Source: Pandoraea sp. (lineage in GTDB: Bacteria; Pseudomonadota; Gammaproteobacteria; Burkholderiales; Burkholderiaceae). Taken from it: a stretch of DNA of 64,000 nt. This document shows positions 39,239 to 49,071 of the stretch, piece after piece. The stretch spans positions 20,180 through 84,179 of the forward strand of contig NZ_SCSK01000024.1 of assembly GCF_004297875.1 (NCBI RefSeq). Direction: 5' to 3'. The notes under the pieces were generated by a model. That model made no database searches. It saw nothing but the letters and a program-made list of their open reading frames with translations, and had not been told where the DNA came from. Each line of letters starts with the position of its first letter. Positions within the stretch are counted from its first letter, which is position 1. The position numbers and the translations under genes are program-made.

Positions 39239-39988
39239 ATGCTAATTACACGCCGCAAGTTCATTCTGGCCACGGCCGCCCTGTGCTCCGCAGCGAGCAT
39301 TGCGCACGCGCAAGACAACAAGGTGTTGCGTGTTGCCACCGACGCGACTTTCCCGCCGATGGAGTTCGTGCAGAACGGCCACCGCACCGGTTTCGATATC
39401 GATCTGGTTGAAGCGATGGCCAAGGAGATGGGGCGCCGCGTGCAATGGACCGATATCGACTTCAAGGGTCTCATTCCGGGGCTGGTGGCGCACCGCTTCG
39501 ACGTCGCGGTGTCGGCGATATACATCACCGATGCGCGCAAGCAAGTGGTCGATTTCACGCAACCTTACTATCACGGCGGGCTGGTGGTGCTGGTCAAGAA
39601 GAGCAACACGGCGATCAAGACACCGGCCGATCTGGACGGCAAGAAGGTAAGCGTGCAGGTTGGTACGAAGTCGGTGGATTTCCTGCGCACCCACTACCCG
39701 AAGGTGCAGCGCGTGGAGGTCGAGAAAAATGAAGATATGTTCAATCTCGTGCAGATCGGCCGGGTCGATGCGGCGGTGACCGGCAAGCCCGCGGCGCAGC
39801 AGTACGCCAAGACAACCGGCGATATGCGAGTGCTGGATACGCCGCTGACGACCGAGGAATACGGCATGGCGGTGCGCAAGGACATGCCGCAGCTGACTCA
39901 ACAATTGAACGCGGCGCTCGACAAGATCAAGGCCGACGGGACGTACGCCAAGCTGCTGAAGAAGTGGTTTGGGCCGGACGCCAAGTAA
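39239..39988 (+). CDS. Periplasmic polar amino-acid-binding protein of ABC transporter
   Basis: 249-residue solute-binding protein (family 3). A signal peptide of about 24 residues (RRKFILATAALCSAASIAHA) precedes the mature QDNKVLRVATDATFPPMEF. Typical ligand-contact segments follow: GFDIDLVEAMAKE, DVAVSAIYITDARK and VGTKSVDFL. GGAGA precedes the ATG. Linkage with a HutG-like enzyme suggests histidine or a similar amino acid as substrate, but that is inference. Confidence 0.9.
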   Translation: MLITRRKFILATAALCSAASIAHAQDNKVLRVATDATFPPMEFVQNGHRTGFDIDLVEAMAKEMGRRVQWTDIDFKGLIPGLVAHRFDVAVSAIYITDARKQVVDFTQPYYHGGLVVLVKKSNTAIKTPADLDGKKVSVQVGTKSVDFLRTHYPKVQRVEVEKNEDMFNLVQIGRVDAAVTGKPAAQQYAKTTGDMRVLDTPLTTEEYGMAVRKDMPQLTQQLNAALDKIKADGTYAKLLKKWFGPDAK

Positions 39989-40006
39989 GCCGGCGAGGAC
40001 ATTCGG

Positions 40007-40675
40007 ATGCAACTGGACTTTACGCCGGTTTTTCATGGATGGACGGAGCTGGCTCACGGCGCGCTCGTGACGATCGAGGTGACGAGCGCCTCGCTGCTGC
40101 TCGGCTGCGTGCTGGGCTTGCTCGTCGGGATCGGCCGGCTTAACCCGCGCCACCGTTTCGTGTACGGCTTTTGCACCGTCTATCTGGTCGTGATTCGCGG
40201 CACGCCGCTACTGGTGCAGTTGTTCCTGCTGTTTTTTGGACTGCCGCAGTTCAATATCATGTTGCCGGCGTTTTTCTGCGGCGTGCTTGGGCTCGGCGTG
40301 TACTCCGGCGCGTATCAGTCGGAGGTGGTGCGTGGGGCGATTGCGTCGATCGATCGTGGGCAGATGGAGGCCGCGCGATCGATCGGGATGTCTTCGGCCC
40401 AGGCCATGCGCTCGATCATCCTGCCGCAGGCGATCGTGCGGATGATTCCGCCACTGGGCAACGAGTTTATCGCGCTGATCAAGAATTCGGCGTTGGTATC
40501 GTTGCTGACCATCGACGATCTGATGCATCAGGGAGAGAAGATTATTAGCGTGTCATATCGCTCGCTGGAAGTTTATCTGGCGATTGCGCTGGTGTATCTG
40601 GTGATGACGGGCACGACCAGCCTGCTGCTGCGTTTTGCCGAGCGCAAACTGCGCGCCGGAGGGATGGTGCAATGA
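40007..40675 (+). CDS. Polar amino-acid ABC transporter permease
   Basis: 222-residue inner-membrane permease of the HisM/GlnP type. It has about five hydrophobic helices and the EAA loop around [21 protein letters not shown], which contacts the ATPase. CGAGGA precedes the start. A single permease gene implies a homodimer. The stop overlaps the ATPase start (ATGA). Confidence 0.92.
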   Translation: MQLDFTPVFHGWTELAHGALVTIEVTSASLLLGCVLGLLVGIGRLNPRHRFVYGFCTVYLVVIRGTPLLVQLFLLFFGLPQFNIMLPAFFCGVLGLGVYSGAYQSEVVRGAIASIDRGQMEAARSIGMSSAQAMRSIILPQAIVRMIPPLGNEFIALIKNSALVSLLTIDDLMHQGEKIISVSYRSLEVYLAIALVYLVMTGTTSLLLRFAERKLRAGGMVQ

Positions 40676-41433
40676 GCGAATCGGCCATCGTTCAAATCCG
40701 CAATCTGACCAAGTCGTTCGGCGATCACGTGGTGCTCAAGGGCATCGATTTCGAGGTCGAGCCGTCGCAGGTGGTCGTCATCATCGGGCCGAGCGGTTCC
40801 GGCAAAAGCACGTTCCTGCGCTGCTGCAACGGTCTGGAGGTGGCGGAGCAGGGAGTGATCGATATCTGCGGCACGCGCCTGCTCGACAATGGCAGGCTGC
40901 TGCCCGACAAGGCCCTGAACCGGTTGCGCACCGAGGTGGGCATGGTGTTCCAGTCGTTCAATCTGTTTCCGCATTTGTCGGTACTTGACAATATCACCAT
41001 CGGCCCGCGCAAGCTGCGCGGCATGTCGCACGAAGCGGCGCGGCAGGAAGCGAGGGCGCTGCTGCAAAAGGTCGGGCTCAGCGAGAAGGCCGATGCCATG
41101 CCGGGCCGGCTCTCGGGCGGGCAGAAGCAGCGCGTGGCGATTGCCCGCGCACTGGCGATGCGGCCCAAGGTGATGTTGTTCGACGAGCCGACTTCGGCGC
41201 TAGACCCGGAACTGGTCGGTGAGGTGCTGCAAGTCATGAAGCTGCTTGCCAAGGAAGGCATGACGATGATGGTCGTCACCCATGAGATGGGGTTCGCGCG
41301 CGAAGTGGCCGACGTGGTGGTGGTGATGGATGGCGGCGGCATCGTCGAGGCCGGACCGCCGTCGCAAATTTTCAGCCAACCGAGAGAAGCGCGCACGCGC
41401 AGCTTTTTGCAGGCGGTGATTTCCCGCGAGTAA
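40672..41433 (+). CDS. Polar amino-acid ABC transporter ATPase
   Basis: 253-residue GlnQ/HisP-type ATPase. Walker [10 protein letters not shown] at 39-47, Q-loop in [15 protein letters not shown] signature [15 protein letters not shown], Walker [15 protein letters not shown] and the H-loop in [11 protein letters not shown]. Coupled to the permease by an ATGA overlap and 4 bp before hutG. Confidence 0.95.
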   Translation: MSESAIVQIRNLTKSFGDHVVLKGIDFEVEPSQVVVIIGPSGSGKSTFLRCCNGLEVAEQGVIDICGTRLLDNGRLLPDKALNRLRTEVGMVFQSFNLFPHLSVLDNITIGPRKLRGMSHEAARQEARALLQKVGLSEKADAMPGRLSGGQKQRVAIARALAMRPKVMLFDEPTSALDPELVGEVLQVMKLLAKEGMTMMVVTHEMGFAREVADVVVVMDGGGIVEAGPPSQIFSQPREARTRSFLQAVISRE

Positions 41434-41437
41434 GTGT

Positions 41438-42376
41438 ATGGCAATTGATGTTTCGATGTGGCAGGGCCGGCTCGATGCCGGGGAGCGGGGGGACACCACG
41501 CGGCTGTTCCAGGTGGTGCGTCTGTTGGACGCGGATGTGCGGCCCGGCGCGCCGGTGTTGCTGGGTTTTGCCTGCGACGAGGGCGTCAGGCGCAATCAGG
41601 GGCGCGTTGGCGCGGCGCTCGCGCCGCGCGAGGTGCGGCGCGCCCTGGCCAACGTGCCGGCACACGGCTTGCCGGTGCTGTTTGATGCGGGCGACATCGG
41701 CTGCCCCGACGACCGCCTCGAAGACGCCCAGCACGCACTGGGCGCGGCCGTGCAGCGGTTGCTGGCCCGGCAGGCTCGCCCAGTGGTGATCGGCGGGGGG
41801 CATGAAATGGCTTACGGCACTTACAGCGGGCTACGGGCCTGGCTCGACGCGCGCGGCGATGTGGGCCGCCTGCTGATCGTCAACTTCGATGCGCATTTCG
41901 ATTTGCGCGCCACGCGGCCGGCCAACTCCGGCACGCCGTTCGACCAGATCGCGATGGACTGCCGGGCGCGCGGCGTGCCGTTCGCATACAGTTGCCTGGG
42001 TGTGAGCCGGCTGTCCAATACGCCGGCATTGTTTGCCCGGGCCGCCGAGCTCGATGTGCATTATGTGCAGGACTTCGAATTGCAGGAGCGACACCTCGAG
42101 CGGCGCGCGGCCGAACTGGATCGACAGCTTGCCGACGCCGACCACGTCTACCTGACGATCGACATGGATGTCCTGCCCGCCGGCGTTGCCCCCGGCGTTT
42201 CGGCGCCGGCCGCGTACGGCGTGCCGCTGGCGGTGATCGAGGAGCTGGTCAAATGCGTGCAACGCTCAGGCAAGCTGCGCGTGGCCGATATCGCCGAATA
42301 CAATCCGACTTTCGATATCGACCGGCATACCGCGCGCGTGGCGGCCCGGCTCGCCTATCAGTTGATTTGCGGTTGA
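41438..42376 (+). CDS. hutG: Formimidoylglutamase-like ureohydrolase
   Basis: 312-residue member of the arginase/agmatinase family, most like formimidoylglutamase, which splits N-formimidoyl-L-glutamate to glutamate and formamide in histidine catabolism. Binuclear Mn ligands are in [18 protein letters not shown] and [14 protein letters not shown]. The start [10 protein letters not shown] is HutG-like. No hutH, hutU or hutI is present in the window, so this is a hut gene attached to an amino-acid uptake operon. A guanidino-compound ureohydrolase cannot be excluded. Confidence 0.78.
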   Translation: MAIDVSMWQGRLDAGERGDTTRLFQVVRLLDADVRPGAPVLLGFACDEGVRRNQGRVGAALAPREVRRALANVPAHGLPVLFDAGDIGCPDDRLEDAQHALGAAVQRLLARQARPVVIGGGHEMAYGTYSGLRAWLDARGDVGRLLIVNFDAHFDLRATRPANSGTPFDQIAMDCRARGVPFAYSCLGVSRLSNTPALFARAAELDVHYVQDFELQERHLERRAAELDRQLADADHVYLTIDMDVLPAGVAPGVSAPAAYGVPLAVIEELVKCVQRSGKLRVADIAEYNPTFDIDRHTARVAARLAYQLICG

Positions 42377-42655
42377 GGCGCGCCGGACGGGGCTTTTGCG
42401 CCGAACTGCCGATGTGGCGGTCGGGCGCGGCGCTCACTGGCTGGCGGCGCTGCCAGCCGCGGTATGCCCGGATTCTCGGTATCGAGGAAATCGACTATCA
42501 TAATTTCGCTCCAAACCCATCGACACAATCAGGAGTGCCGGAAGATAATGCATCCGCTTGGCGTTGCTTTCTGCGCTCCGGACCGGGCTGACGCTATCCC
42601 CGGAGGCCGCCGCCGGTACGCACTCAAATAACTCAAAAGTTAACAGGAGACGTGC

Positions 42656-44053
42656 ATGTCCTCACAAAAAGCAGCTGAAATTGCATCGCGACTCGATCGG
42701 CTGCCGCCATCGAAAACTATCTGGACCATGGTGATTCTTATTTCGCTGGGCGGCGTTTTCGAGTTCTATGATTTGTTCTTCACCGGCTATGTGGCGCCGG
42801 GCATGGTGCAGTCGGGCCTGTTCAAGCCGGAGTCGCTGGGGATTTTCGCCGCGCTGGGACCATTGAAGGTCGCGGGCTTCGGCACTTTCGTGTTCGCCAC
42901 TTTTGCCGGGCTCTGGCTCGGCGCGTTGCTGTTCGGCTACGTGGCCGACCGCTTCGGCCGGCGCGTGGTGTTCACCTGGTCGTTGATCTGGTACATGATC
43001 TGCACGGCGATCATGGCGTTTCAGACCACGGGGTTTGCCATCGACATCTGGCGCCTGATCGCCGGCATCGGCATCGGTGTCGAACTGGTGACGATCGACA
43101 CCTACATCTCTGAACTGATGCCCAGCAACGAGCGCGGCCGCGCTTATGCGATCAATCAGTTCATTACGTTCTGCGTGGTGCCGGTGGTCGCATTCCTGGC
43201 GTTCATTCTCAAGGGCACGCAGCCGTTCGGTCTCGATTACTGGCGCGTGGTGATCCTGATCGGCACGGTCGGCGCCGCGGTGGTGTGGGTGCTGCGCCGG
43301 CATATTCCGGAGAGCCCGCGCTGGCTCGCGCGACACGGCCGCGTCGAGGAGGCCGAGCGCATCATGGCCGATATCGAACGCCGGGTGGCTGCCGAGAAGG
43401 GCGTTGCGCTGCCGAGGCCGCAAGCCGTCCAACCCGAGAAGGAAGGGCGCGGCTCGCTCAGCGAAATCTTCGGACCGCTGTACCTCAAGCGCACCGTCAT
43501 CATGTCCATTTTCAATATGGCGCAAGTGATCGGTTTCTACGGTTTCGCGGCGTGGGTGCCGACACTGCTGATCCACCGCGGCATTCATGTCACGGCCAGC
43601 CTCGAGTATGCGTTCATCATTGCGATCGCCAATCCGTTCGGCCCGCTGATCGGCTCGCTGTTTGCCGACAAGTTCGAGCGCAAGACGCAGATCATCGGGG
43701 GGCTGGCGATCATGGGCATCGTCATCGCGCTGTTCTCGCAGTCTTCGTCCCCGGCGCTGTTGATCGTGCTCGGCGTGCTGTTCACGCTGGCCGCGAACGT
43801 GATGTCTTATGCCTACCATAATTACCAGGCCGAACTGTTCCCGACCCGCGTGCGTGCGCGCGCCGTTGGGTTCGTTTATTCATGGAGCCGGCTTGCCGCC
43901 GCTTTCGCCGGCCTGGCAATCGGCATTTTGATCAACGGCTATGGTGTGCCGGGCGTTGCGGTCTTTATTGGGATTTCGATGGTCCTCGGTATCTGCATGA
44001 TTCTGCTCGGACCGTCGACCCGCGGTTTGTCGCTGGAGAAAATCAGCCATTGA
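42656..44053 (+). CDS. MFS metabolite:proton symporter
   Basis: 465-residue, 12-helix transporter of the metabolite/sugar-porter type. It has FEFYDLFFTGYVAPGM in helix 1, GYVADRFGRRVVF (MFS motif A), RLIAGIGIGVELVTID and the PESPRWLARHGR loop, and ELFPTRVRARAVGF near helix 11. AGGAGA precedes the ATG. Substrate unknown; its position next to the IclR-P450 pair suggests it may import the P450 substrate. Confidence 0.87.
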   Translation: MSSQKAAEIASRLDRLPPSKTIWTMVILISLGGVFEFYDLFFTGYVAPGMVQSGLFKPESLGIFAALGPLKVAGFGTFVFATFAGLWLGALLFGYVADRFGRRVVFTWSLIWYMICTAIMAFQTTGFAIDIWRLIAGIGIGVELVTIDTYISELMPSNERGRAYAINQFITFCVVPVVAFLAFILKGTQPFGLDYWRVVILIGTVGAAVVWVLRRHIPESPRWLARHGRVEEAERIMADIERRVAAEKGVALPRPQAVQPEKEGRGSLSEIFGPLYLKRTVIMSIFNMAQVIGFYGFAAWVPTLLIHRGIHVTASLEYAFIIAIANPFGPLIGSLFADKFERKTQIIGGLAIMGIVIALFSQSSSPALLIVLGVLFTLAANVMSYAYHNYQAELFPTRVRARAVGFVYSWSRLAAAFAGLAIGILINGYGVPGVAVFIGISMVLGICMILLGPSTRGLSLEKISH

Positions 44054-44111
44054 AGCCGGCCGCCGCGGCGGTTGCGCGGCGCCAGTCGGAAGCAAAACGC
44101 CAGCAGTTCCC

Positions 44112-44138
44112 GGGCGCGGCCTCTGGCCGCGCCTTTTG
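44112..44138 (+). terminator. Terminator after MFS gene
   Basis: GGGCGCGGCC (44112-44121), TCT, GGCCGCGCC (44125-44133), then TTTT. It sits just before the end of the convergent IclR gene. Confidence 0.8.
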
Positions 44139-44139
44139 C

Positions 44140-44970
44140 TTAGCCTGGCGCGTATCCCATCTGCGCGCTGGCAGCCGTCGCCTCGCGTCGCACGGCCATG
44201 GCGATCGGTCCGTCGATGGCGGCGTCGAAACCTCCCGTGGCGCCCAGTGCGGTGAGCACCGCGCACAGGCGGCCCGTGTAGTCATAGAGCGGCGCGGCCA
44301 CCGCGCTGATGCCTTTCAGGTTGGTGTCGCGAACCGTCGCGCAGCCGGCGGCTTGCACCTCCTGCCGTAATGTATCGATGGCGTCGTCGCGGCTCAGTTG
44401 CGCGCGCAATTCGCGCGGCGCGGCGGCGAGCTCGGCTTCGGCCAGCGCACGCACGCGCGATTCATCGAGCAGCCCGAGGAAGACGCGTCCGGTGGCCGAC
44501 CACAGCATCGACAGCACCGAGCCGACCCGCACGTTGACGGTGACCGGCAGGCCAGGTTCTTCGAAGCGCACGATGGTTGGCCCCATATTGCCCATCACGG
44601 CGACAAAGCAGGTCACTTCCAATTGTTCGCGCAACCTGACCAACGAAGGCTCGGCGATCCGCACAGGATCGGCCTGGCGCATTGCCGCCACGCCGATGAG
44701 CATGGCTTCAAGGCCAAGGTGATAGTGCTGGGAGTCGGCGTCCTGCGCGACCAGGCCCTGTTCGATCAGGCTGGCAAGGTAGCGGTGCACCTTGGCCGGA
44801 CTCTCGCCGACATGCGCGGCCAGCGCGCTCAGGCTGGCGCGCCCGCCCAGGCGTGACAGGCCCTTGAGCACGGTCATGCCGGTTTCGGCCGATTGCACGC
44901 GGGCGCGCCGCTCGCGAGCGGGCGCCTGCGCTGGCGCGAGGAGTTCCTGAGGGGCGGGTTTCTTGTTCAT
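44140..44970 (-). CDS. IclR-family transcriptional regulator
   Basis: 276-residue IclR regulator: Arg-rich start, HTH (TVLKGLSRLGGRASLSALAAH, then SPAKVHRYLASLIEQGL) and effector domain (TNLKGISAVAAPLYDY). The ATG at 44970 is chosen since further upstream sequence is not IclR-like; ATG 44997 is possible. Divergent from the P450 gene across 232 bp that contain a palindrome and direct repeats, so P450 control is likely. Confidence 0.85.
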   Translation of the reverse strand: MNKKPAPQELLAPAQAPARERRARVQSAETGMTVLKGLSRLGGRASLSALAAHVGESPAKVHRYLASLIEQGLVAQDADSQHYHLGLEAMLIGVAAMRQADPVRIAEPSLVRLREQLEVTCFVAVMGNMGPTIVRFEEPGLPVTVNVRVGSVLSMLWSATGRVFLGLLDESRVRALAEAELAAAPRELRAQLSRDDAIDTLRQEVQAAGCATVRDTNLKGISAVAAPLYDYTGRLCAVLTALGATGGFDAAIDGPIAMAVRREATAASAQMGYAPG

Positions 44971-45052
44971 CGGCTTGGATTGTAAGGTGCCCGGCATGTC
45001 GGTCGAGGCTGGCTGCGCGAAAAATTCGCTCCCCGCCAAGTCGGTCTCGTAA

Positions 45053-45081
45053 AATTACGCATAGCGTACTACAATTACGCA
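45053..45081. promoter_or_regulatory. IclR operator candidate before P450
   Basis: TACGC (45056-45060), ATA, GCGTA (45064-45068) is a perfect palindrome. AATTACGCA occurs twice, at 45053-45061 and 45073-45081, 20 bp apart, which places both on about the same DNA face. Confidence 0.55.
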
Positions 45082-45202
45082 AAATAACGATATAAAGGGA
45101 CAGCGCACCGGCGCCCGCGCCGGTCGCGGGCTGGCGCATTGCCTGGCTGATGTGCCGCAGACAGCCCGAACCGAGACGAGCCAGTAACGATCGAGCACGA
45201 AC

Positions 45203-47551
45203 ATGAGCGACCCGACCCCCGACTCCAGCCCCGCCCAATGCCCTTTCAGCCACGCCGCGGCGTCCGCGCAAGTGTCGCCGTCCGGCTGTCCCGTGAGCGC
45301 GCGCGCGGCCGAGTTCGACCCATTCGGCGACGGCTACCAGCAGGATCCGCCCGAGTACGTGCGCTGGGCGCGCGAGCAGGAGCCGGTGTTCTACAGTCCC
45401 AGGCTGGGATACTGGGTCGTGACTCGCTACGACGATATCAAGGCGATTTTTCGCGACAACATCACCTTCAGCCCGTCGATCGCGCTGGAAAAAATCACGC
45501 CGACCGGGTCCGAGGCCAATGCGGTGCTCGCTTCGTATGGCTACGCGATGAACCGCACGCTGGTCAACGAGGACGAGCCGGCGCACATGCCGCGCCGGCG
45601 CGTGCTGATGGAGCCGTTTACGCCGGAGCAGCTCAAGCATCACGAGCCGATGGTGCGGCGGCTGGCGCGCGAATATGTCGATCGCTTCATCGACGACGGC
45701 CGCGCCGATCTGGTGGACCAGATGTTGTGGGAAGTGCCCCTGACCGTGGCGCTGCACTTTCTCGGCGTGCCCGAGGAAGACATGGATATGCTGCGCAAGT
45801 ATTCGATCGCGCATACCGTCAATACGTGGGGGCGGCCCAAGCCCCAGGAGCAGATCGAGGTTGCGCACGCAGTGGGCAATTTCTGGCAATTTGCCGGCAA
45901 GGTGCTCGACAAGATGCGGCAGGACCCCTCGCAGCCCGGCTGGATGCAATATGGGCTGCGCAAGCAGCAGACGCACCCTGAGGTGGTTACCGACTCGTAT
46001 CTGCATTCGATGATGATGGCCGGCATCGTGGCGGCGCACGAGACGACCGCCAATGCGTCGGCCAATGCGATGAAGCTATTGCTGCAGCACCCGGATGCGT
46101 GGCGCGAGATCTGCGAGGACCCGAGCCTGATTCCGAACGCGGTAGAGGAGTGCCTGCGCCACAACGGTTCGGTGGCGGCCTGGCGGCGCTTGGCCACCAA
46201 GGCGGTGACAGTGGGCGGCGTGGCGATTCCCGAGGGAGCGAAGCTGCTGATTGTGATGTCGTCGGCCAACCACGATGAGCGGCACTTCGCCGACGCCGAT
46301 CTGTTCGACATCCGGCGCGAGAATGCCAGCGACCAGCTGACCTTCGGCTACGGTGCGCATCAGTGCATGGGCAAGAATCTGGCGCGCATGGAGATGCAGA
46401 TTTTCCTGGATGAATTTGCCCGGCGCCTGCCTCACATGAGACTGGCCGAGCAGCAGTTTACGTATGTGCCGAACACATCGTTTCGCGGGCCCGAACATTT
46501 GTGGGTCGAGTGGGACCCTCGGCAGAACCCCGAGCGCACCGATCCCGGCGTGCTTGAGTCCCGCATGGCAGTGCGCATTGGCGAGCCGTCGGGTCATGCG
46601 ATCAATCGAACCGTGGTGGTGCAAAGCGTGAGCCCGGCCGGCGAGGATATCGTCAGGCTGCGGCTGGCTTCGCCCGACGGCCGGCCGTTGCCGCGCTGGG
46701 CGCCGGGCTCGCACATCGACGTCGAGTGCGGCGACACCGGCGTGTCGCGTCAATATTCGCTGTGCGGCGATCCGGCCGAGCCGGCCGTCTTCGAGATCGC
46801 CGTGTTGCGCGAGGCGCAAGGCCGGGGGGGATCGCTTTGGATGCACGAAAACGTCCGGGCGGGCGATCGCCTGCGGATTCGCGGGCCGCGCAACCATTTC
46901 CGTCTCGATGAAACCGTCAAGCGCGCGATTTTTATCGCTGGCGGCATCGGCATCACGCCGATCAGTGCGATGGCGCGCCGCGCCAAGGCGCTCGGCATCG
47001 ATTATCAACTGCATTACAGCGGCCGCAGCCGCCGCTCGATGGCGCTGCTCGACGAGCTGGCCGAGCTGCATGGCGAGCGCCTGCACGTGTACGCCAAGGA
47101 TGAAGGGCGGCGCAACGATTTCCCGGCGCTGCTCGCGCGACCTGATGCCGACACGCAGATATATGCGTGCGGTCCGGTGCGCATGCTCGACGCGCTGAGC
47201 GCCAGTTGCGCGGCATGGCCTGCCGATGCGCTGCGTGTCGAGCACTTCCAGTCGACCCTGAGCAAACTCGATCCGACTCACGAGCATGCGTTCGAGGTCA
47301 CGTTGAAGGATTCGGGCATCACCGTGCATGTCCCCGCCGACCAGACACTGCTCAGCGCCTTGCGCGCCGCCAATATCGATGTGCAAAGCGATTGCGAGGA
47401 AGGGTTGTGCGGCTCCTGCGAGGTGCGTGTGCTCGAGGGCGAGGTCGATCACCGTGACGTGGTGCTCACACGTGCCGAACGCGAGGCCAATGGCAAGATG
47501 ATGGCCTGCTGCTCGCGCGCGTGCGGCAAACGGCTAGTGCTGGAACTGTAA
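45203..47551 (+). CDS. Self-sufficient cytochrome P450 (CYP116B-type fusion)
   Basis: 782-residue monooxygenase with its own reductase. P450 domain, about residues 35-440: I-helix AGIVAAHETT (273-282), ExxR Glu316-Arg319, heme ligand Cys388 in FGYGAHQCMG. A linker is followed by a phthalate-dioxygenase-reductase-like part: FMN site RQYSL (516-520), NADH site GGIGITP (580-586) and CGP (656-658). The C-terminal plant-type [2Fe-2S] has Cys731, Cys736, Cys739 and Cys769. This order matches the P450-RhF/CYP116B class, which hydroxylates or dealkylates varied aromatic substrates. The natural substrate is unknown. Confidence 0.93.
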   Translation: MSDPTPDSSPAQCPFSHAAASAQVSPSGCPVSARAAEFDPFGDGYQQDPPEYVRWAREQEPVFYSPRLGYWVVTRYDDIKAIFRDNITFSPSIALEKITPTGSEANAVLASYGYAMNRTLVNEDEPAHMPRRRVLMEPFTPEQLKHHEPMVRRLAREYVDRFIDDGRADLVDQMLWEVPLTVALHFLGVPEEDMDMLRKYSIAHTVNTWGRPKPQEQIEVAHAVGNFWQFAGKVLDKMRQDPSQPGWMQYGLRKQQTHPEVVTDSYLHSMMMAGIVAAHETTANASANAMKLLLQHPDAWREICEDPSLIPNAVEECLRHNGSVAAWRRLATKAVTVGGVAIPEGAKLLIVMSSANHDERHFADADLFDIRRENASDQLTFGYGAHQCMGKNLARMEMQIFLDEFARRLPHMRLAEQQFTYVPNTSFRGPEHLWVEWDPRQNPERTDPGVLESRMAVRIGEPSGHAINRTVVVQSVSPAGEDIVRLRLASPDGRPLPRWAPGSHIDVECGDTGVSRQYSLCGDPAEPAVFEIAVLREAQGRGGSLWMHENVRAGDRLRIRGPRNHFRLDETVKRAIFIAGGIGITPISAMARRAKALGIDYQLHYSGRSRRSMALLDELAELHGERLHVYAKDEGRRNDFPALLARPDADTQIYACGPVRMLDALSASCAAWPADALRVEHFQSTLSKLDPTHEHAFEVTLKDSGITVHVPADQTLLSALRAANIDVQSDCEEGLCGSCEVRVLEGEVDHRDVVLTRAEREANGKMMACCSRACGKRLVLEL

Positions 47552-47657
47552 GCCACTGCGGCGGCTCGCCGGCTTGGCTCACGAGCGGCCGGCCGCTGGC
47601 AAGCACCATATTTGCAATTGATTGTTGCGGGAATCGACCTAGGTCCGTCACGCACGG

Positions 47658-47672
47658 AAATCTATACTGGTT
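47658..47672 (+). promoter_or_regulatory. Probable promoter of DUF4148 gene
   Basis: A TATACT -10-like box occurs within AATCTATACTGG, about 75 bp before the gene. A CCGT-CACGC-ACGG inverted repeat lies just upstream. No strong -35. Confidence 0.4.
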
Positions 47673-47740
47673 TTCATGGCCCCACGCCGGATGTGAAATA
47701 AAAAAGTGGGGCTCCACGCAGATGAAAACAGGAGTTTTCC

Positions 47741-47998
47741 ATGAAACAAAGGACTTATGCCGCGCTGATGCTGGCAGGTGTGTTGAGTATTGCCGCCAGT
47801 GGCGCTTTCGCCAACGAAGGCGCTGACCGGGTGACCCGTGCCCACGTGTTGGCGGAATTGCAGGCTGCCGAAGAACTGGGCCTGGTGCCGGTCGATTACG
47901 TCAATTATCCGTATACCCCGGAGCAGGCCGCGCAACTGCAGGCCCGTACCGCGCAGATCGAAGCGGCACAACATCAGGCAGGTACCTCCGCGCAGTAG
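47741..47998 (+). CDS. DUF4148-family exported small protein
   Basis: 85 residues. A signal peptide of about 25 residues ends in SGAFA, followed by the DUF4148 pattern: TRAHVLAELQAAEELGLVP and a Tyr-rich YVNYPYTPEQAAQL. DUF4148 proteins are abundant, usually periplasmic, and of unknown function in Burkholderiaceae. GGAG precedes the ATG. Single-gene unit. Confidence 0.88.
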   Translation: MKQRTYAALMLAGVLSIAASGAFANEGADRVTRAHVLAELQAAEELGLVPVDYVNYPYTPEQAAQLQARTAQIEAAQHQAGTSAQ

Positions 47999-48047
47999 GC
48001 TCAAGCGTGCTACGCCGGCAAAACCGCCGGGCATCTCGCCGCGGGCG

Positions 48048-48668
48048 TTATGCGACGTATCGCGCGATGCTCACGAACTGGCACAGGCTGCCGGCCAGCA
48101 CGAACAGGTGCCAGATGCCATGCCCGTGGCGAATGCGTTCGTCATTGATGAAGAAGTAGATGCCGGCACTGTAGATGACGCCGCCCGCGACGAGCCAGGC
48201 CGTGCCCGCCGCGGGCAGCGCATGAACCAGCGGGCCGATCGCCACGAGTGCCAGCCAGCCCATCAGCACATACAGTGCCATCGAGACGCTGCGGGTGCGT
48301 TGGCCCAGCGTGAGTTCCTGGGCGATGCCGAGTGCGGCAAGCCCCCAGCTCACACCGAACAGCGACCATCCCCATGGTCCGCGCAGCGTGACGAGTGTAA
48401 ACGGCGTGTAGCTGCCTGCGATCAACAGATAGATCGCCGAATGATCACATTTCTGGAGGATGGTTTTCAGTCGCGGACCCCGCACGCTGTGATAAAGCGT
48501 CGAGATCGCATAGAGGACGCATAGCATCGCGCCGTACACACTGAAACTCACTACTTTGTACGCGTCATGGTCGAGTGCGCCGATCGTGACCAGTGCGCAA
48601 AGCCCCGCGATCGACAAGGCCGCACCGACGAGATGGGTAATGCTGTTGAATCGCTCACCGACATGCAT
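48048..48668 (-). CDS. TrhA/hemolysin III family membrane protein
   Basis: 206-residue, seven-helix protein of the hemolysin III/YqfA (TrhA) family, related to PAQR receptors. Conserved zinc-site positions are visible: FNSITHLVGA with a His, STLYHSVRG with a His, CDHSAIYLLIAGSYTPF and the C-terminal HGHGIWHLFV. In E. coli TrhA affects membrane energetics or lipid homeostasis. The ATG at 48668 follows GGAGA. Function otherwise unknown. Confidence 0.9.
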   Translation of the reverse strand: MHVGERFNSITHLVGAALSIAGLCALVTIGALDHDAYKVVSFSVYGAMLCVLYAISTLYHSVRGPRLKTILQKCDHSAIYLLIAGSYTPFTLVTLRGPWGWSLFGVSWGLAALGIAQELTLGQRTRSVSMALYVLMGWLALVAIGPLVHALPAAGTAWLVAGGVIYSAGIYFFINDERIRHGHGIWHLFVLAGSLCQFVSIARYVA

Positions 48669-48843
48669 GAGGTCATTCTCCGGGGGTGATTTCACTCATC
48701 ATACCGATCCGGGAAGAATGCCGTGGCCATGGCGACATAAATTTATATGCCCTGGCCAGCGTTACGGGATTGATCCAATCCGAACGCGATGTTGTGGCTT
48801 TTCCGTGGGGTGCTCCCTGTGGCGTGGGATGCCATCGAGACGC

Positions 48844-48880
48844 ACAAAAAAAGGCCCCGTGGCTGATGCCGTAGGGCCTT
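48844..48880 (-). terminator. Terminator of tRNA-Val
   Basis: On the minus strand AAGGCCCTA pairs across a 14-nt loop region with GGGGCCTT, followed by seven T. It lies 32 bp after the tRNA. Confidence 0.88.
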
Positions 48881-48911
48881 GATTCTTCGGGTTTTCACAC
48901 ACCGATAATGC

Positions 48912-48986
48912 TGGTGGGTGGTACAGGGATTGAACCTGTGACCCCTGCCGTGTGAAGGCAGTGCTCTACCGCTGAGCTAACCACCC
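48912..48986 (-). tRNA. tRNA-Val (anticodon CAC)
   Basis: 75 nt including an encoded CCA. Acceptor stem GGGTGGT/ACCACCC with discriminator A. The anticodon stem CTGCC/GGCAG encloses loop TTCACAC, giving anticodon CAC for codon GUG. The T-arm contains GGTTCAATCCC. Cloverleaf is complete by eye. Confidence 0.96.
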
Positions 48987-49071
48987 GAAAAGAGACCGCG
49001 ATTATTCCATGAATTGTGCAGTCCGTAAAGAGGGGGCGCTTCACTTTTTGCGGCGCCCGGCGGGCACCGGC

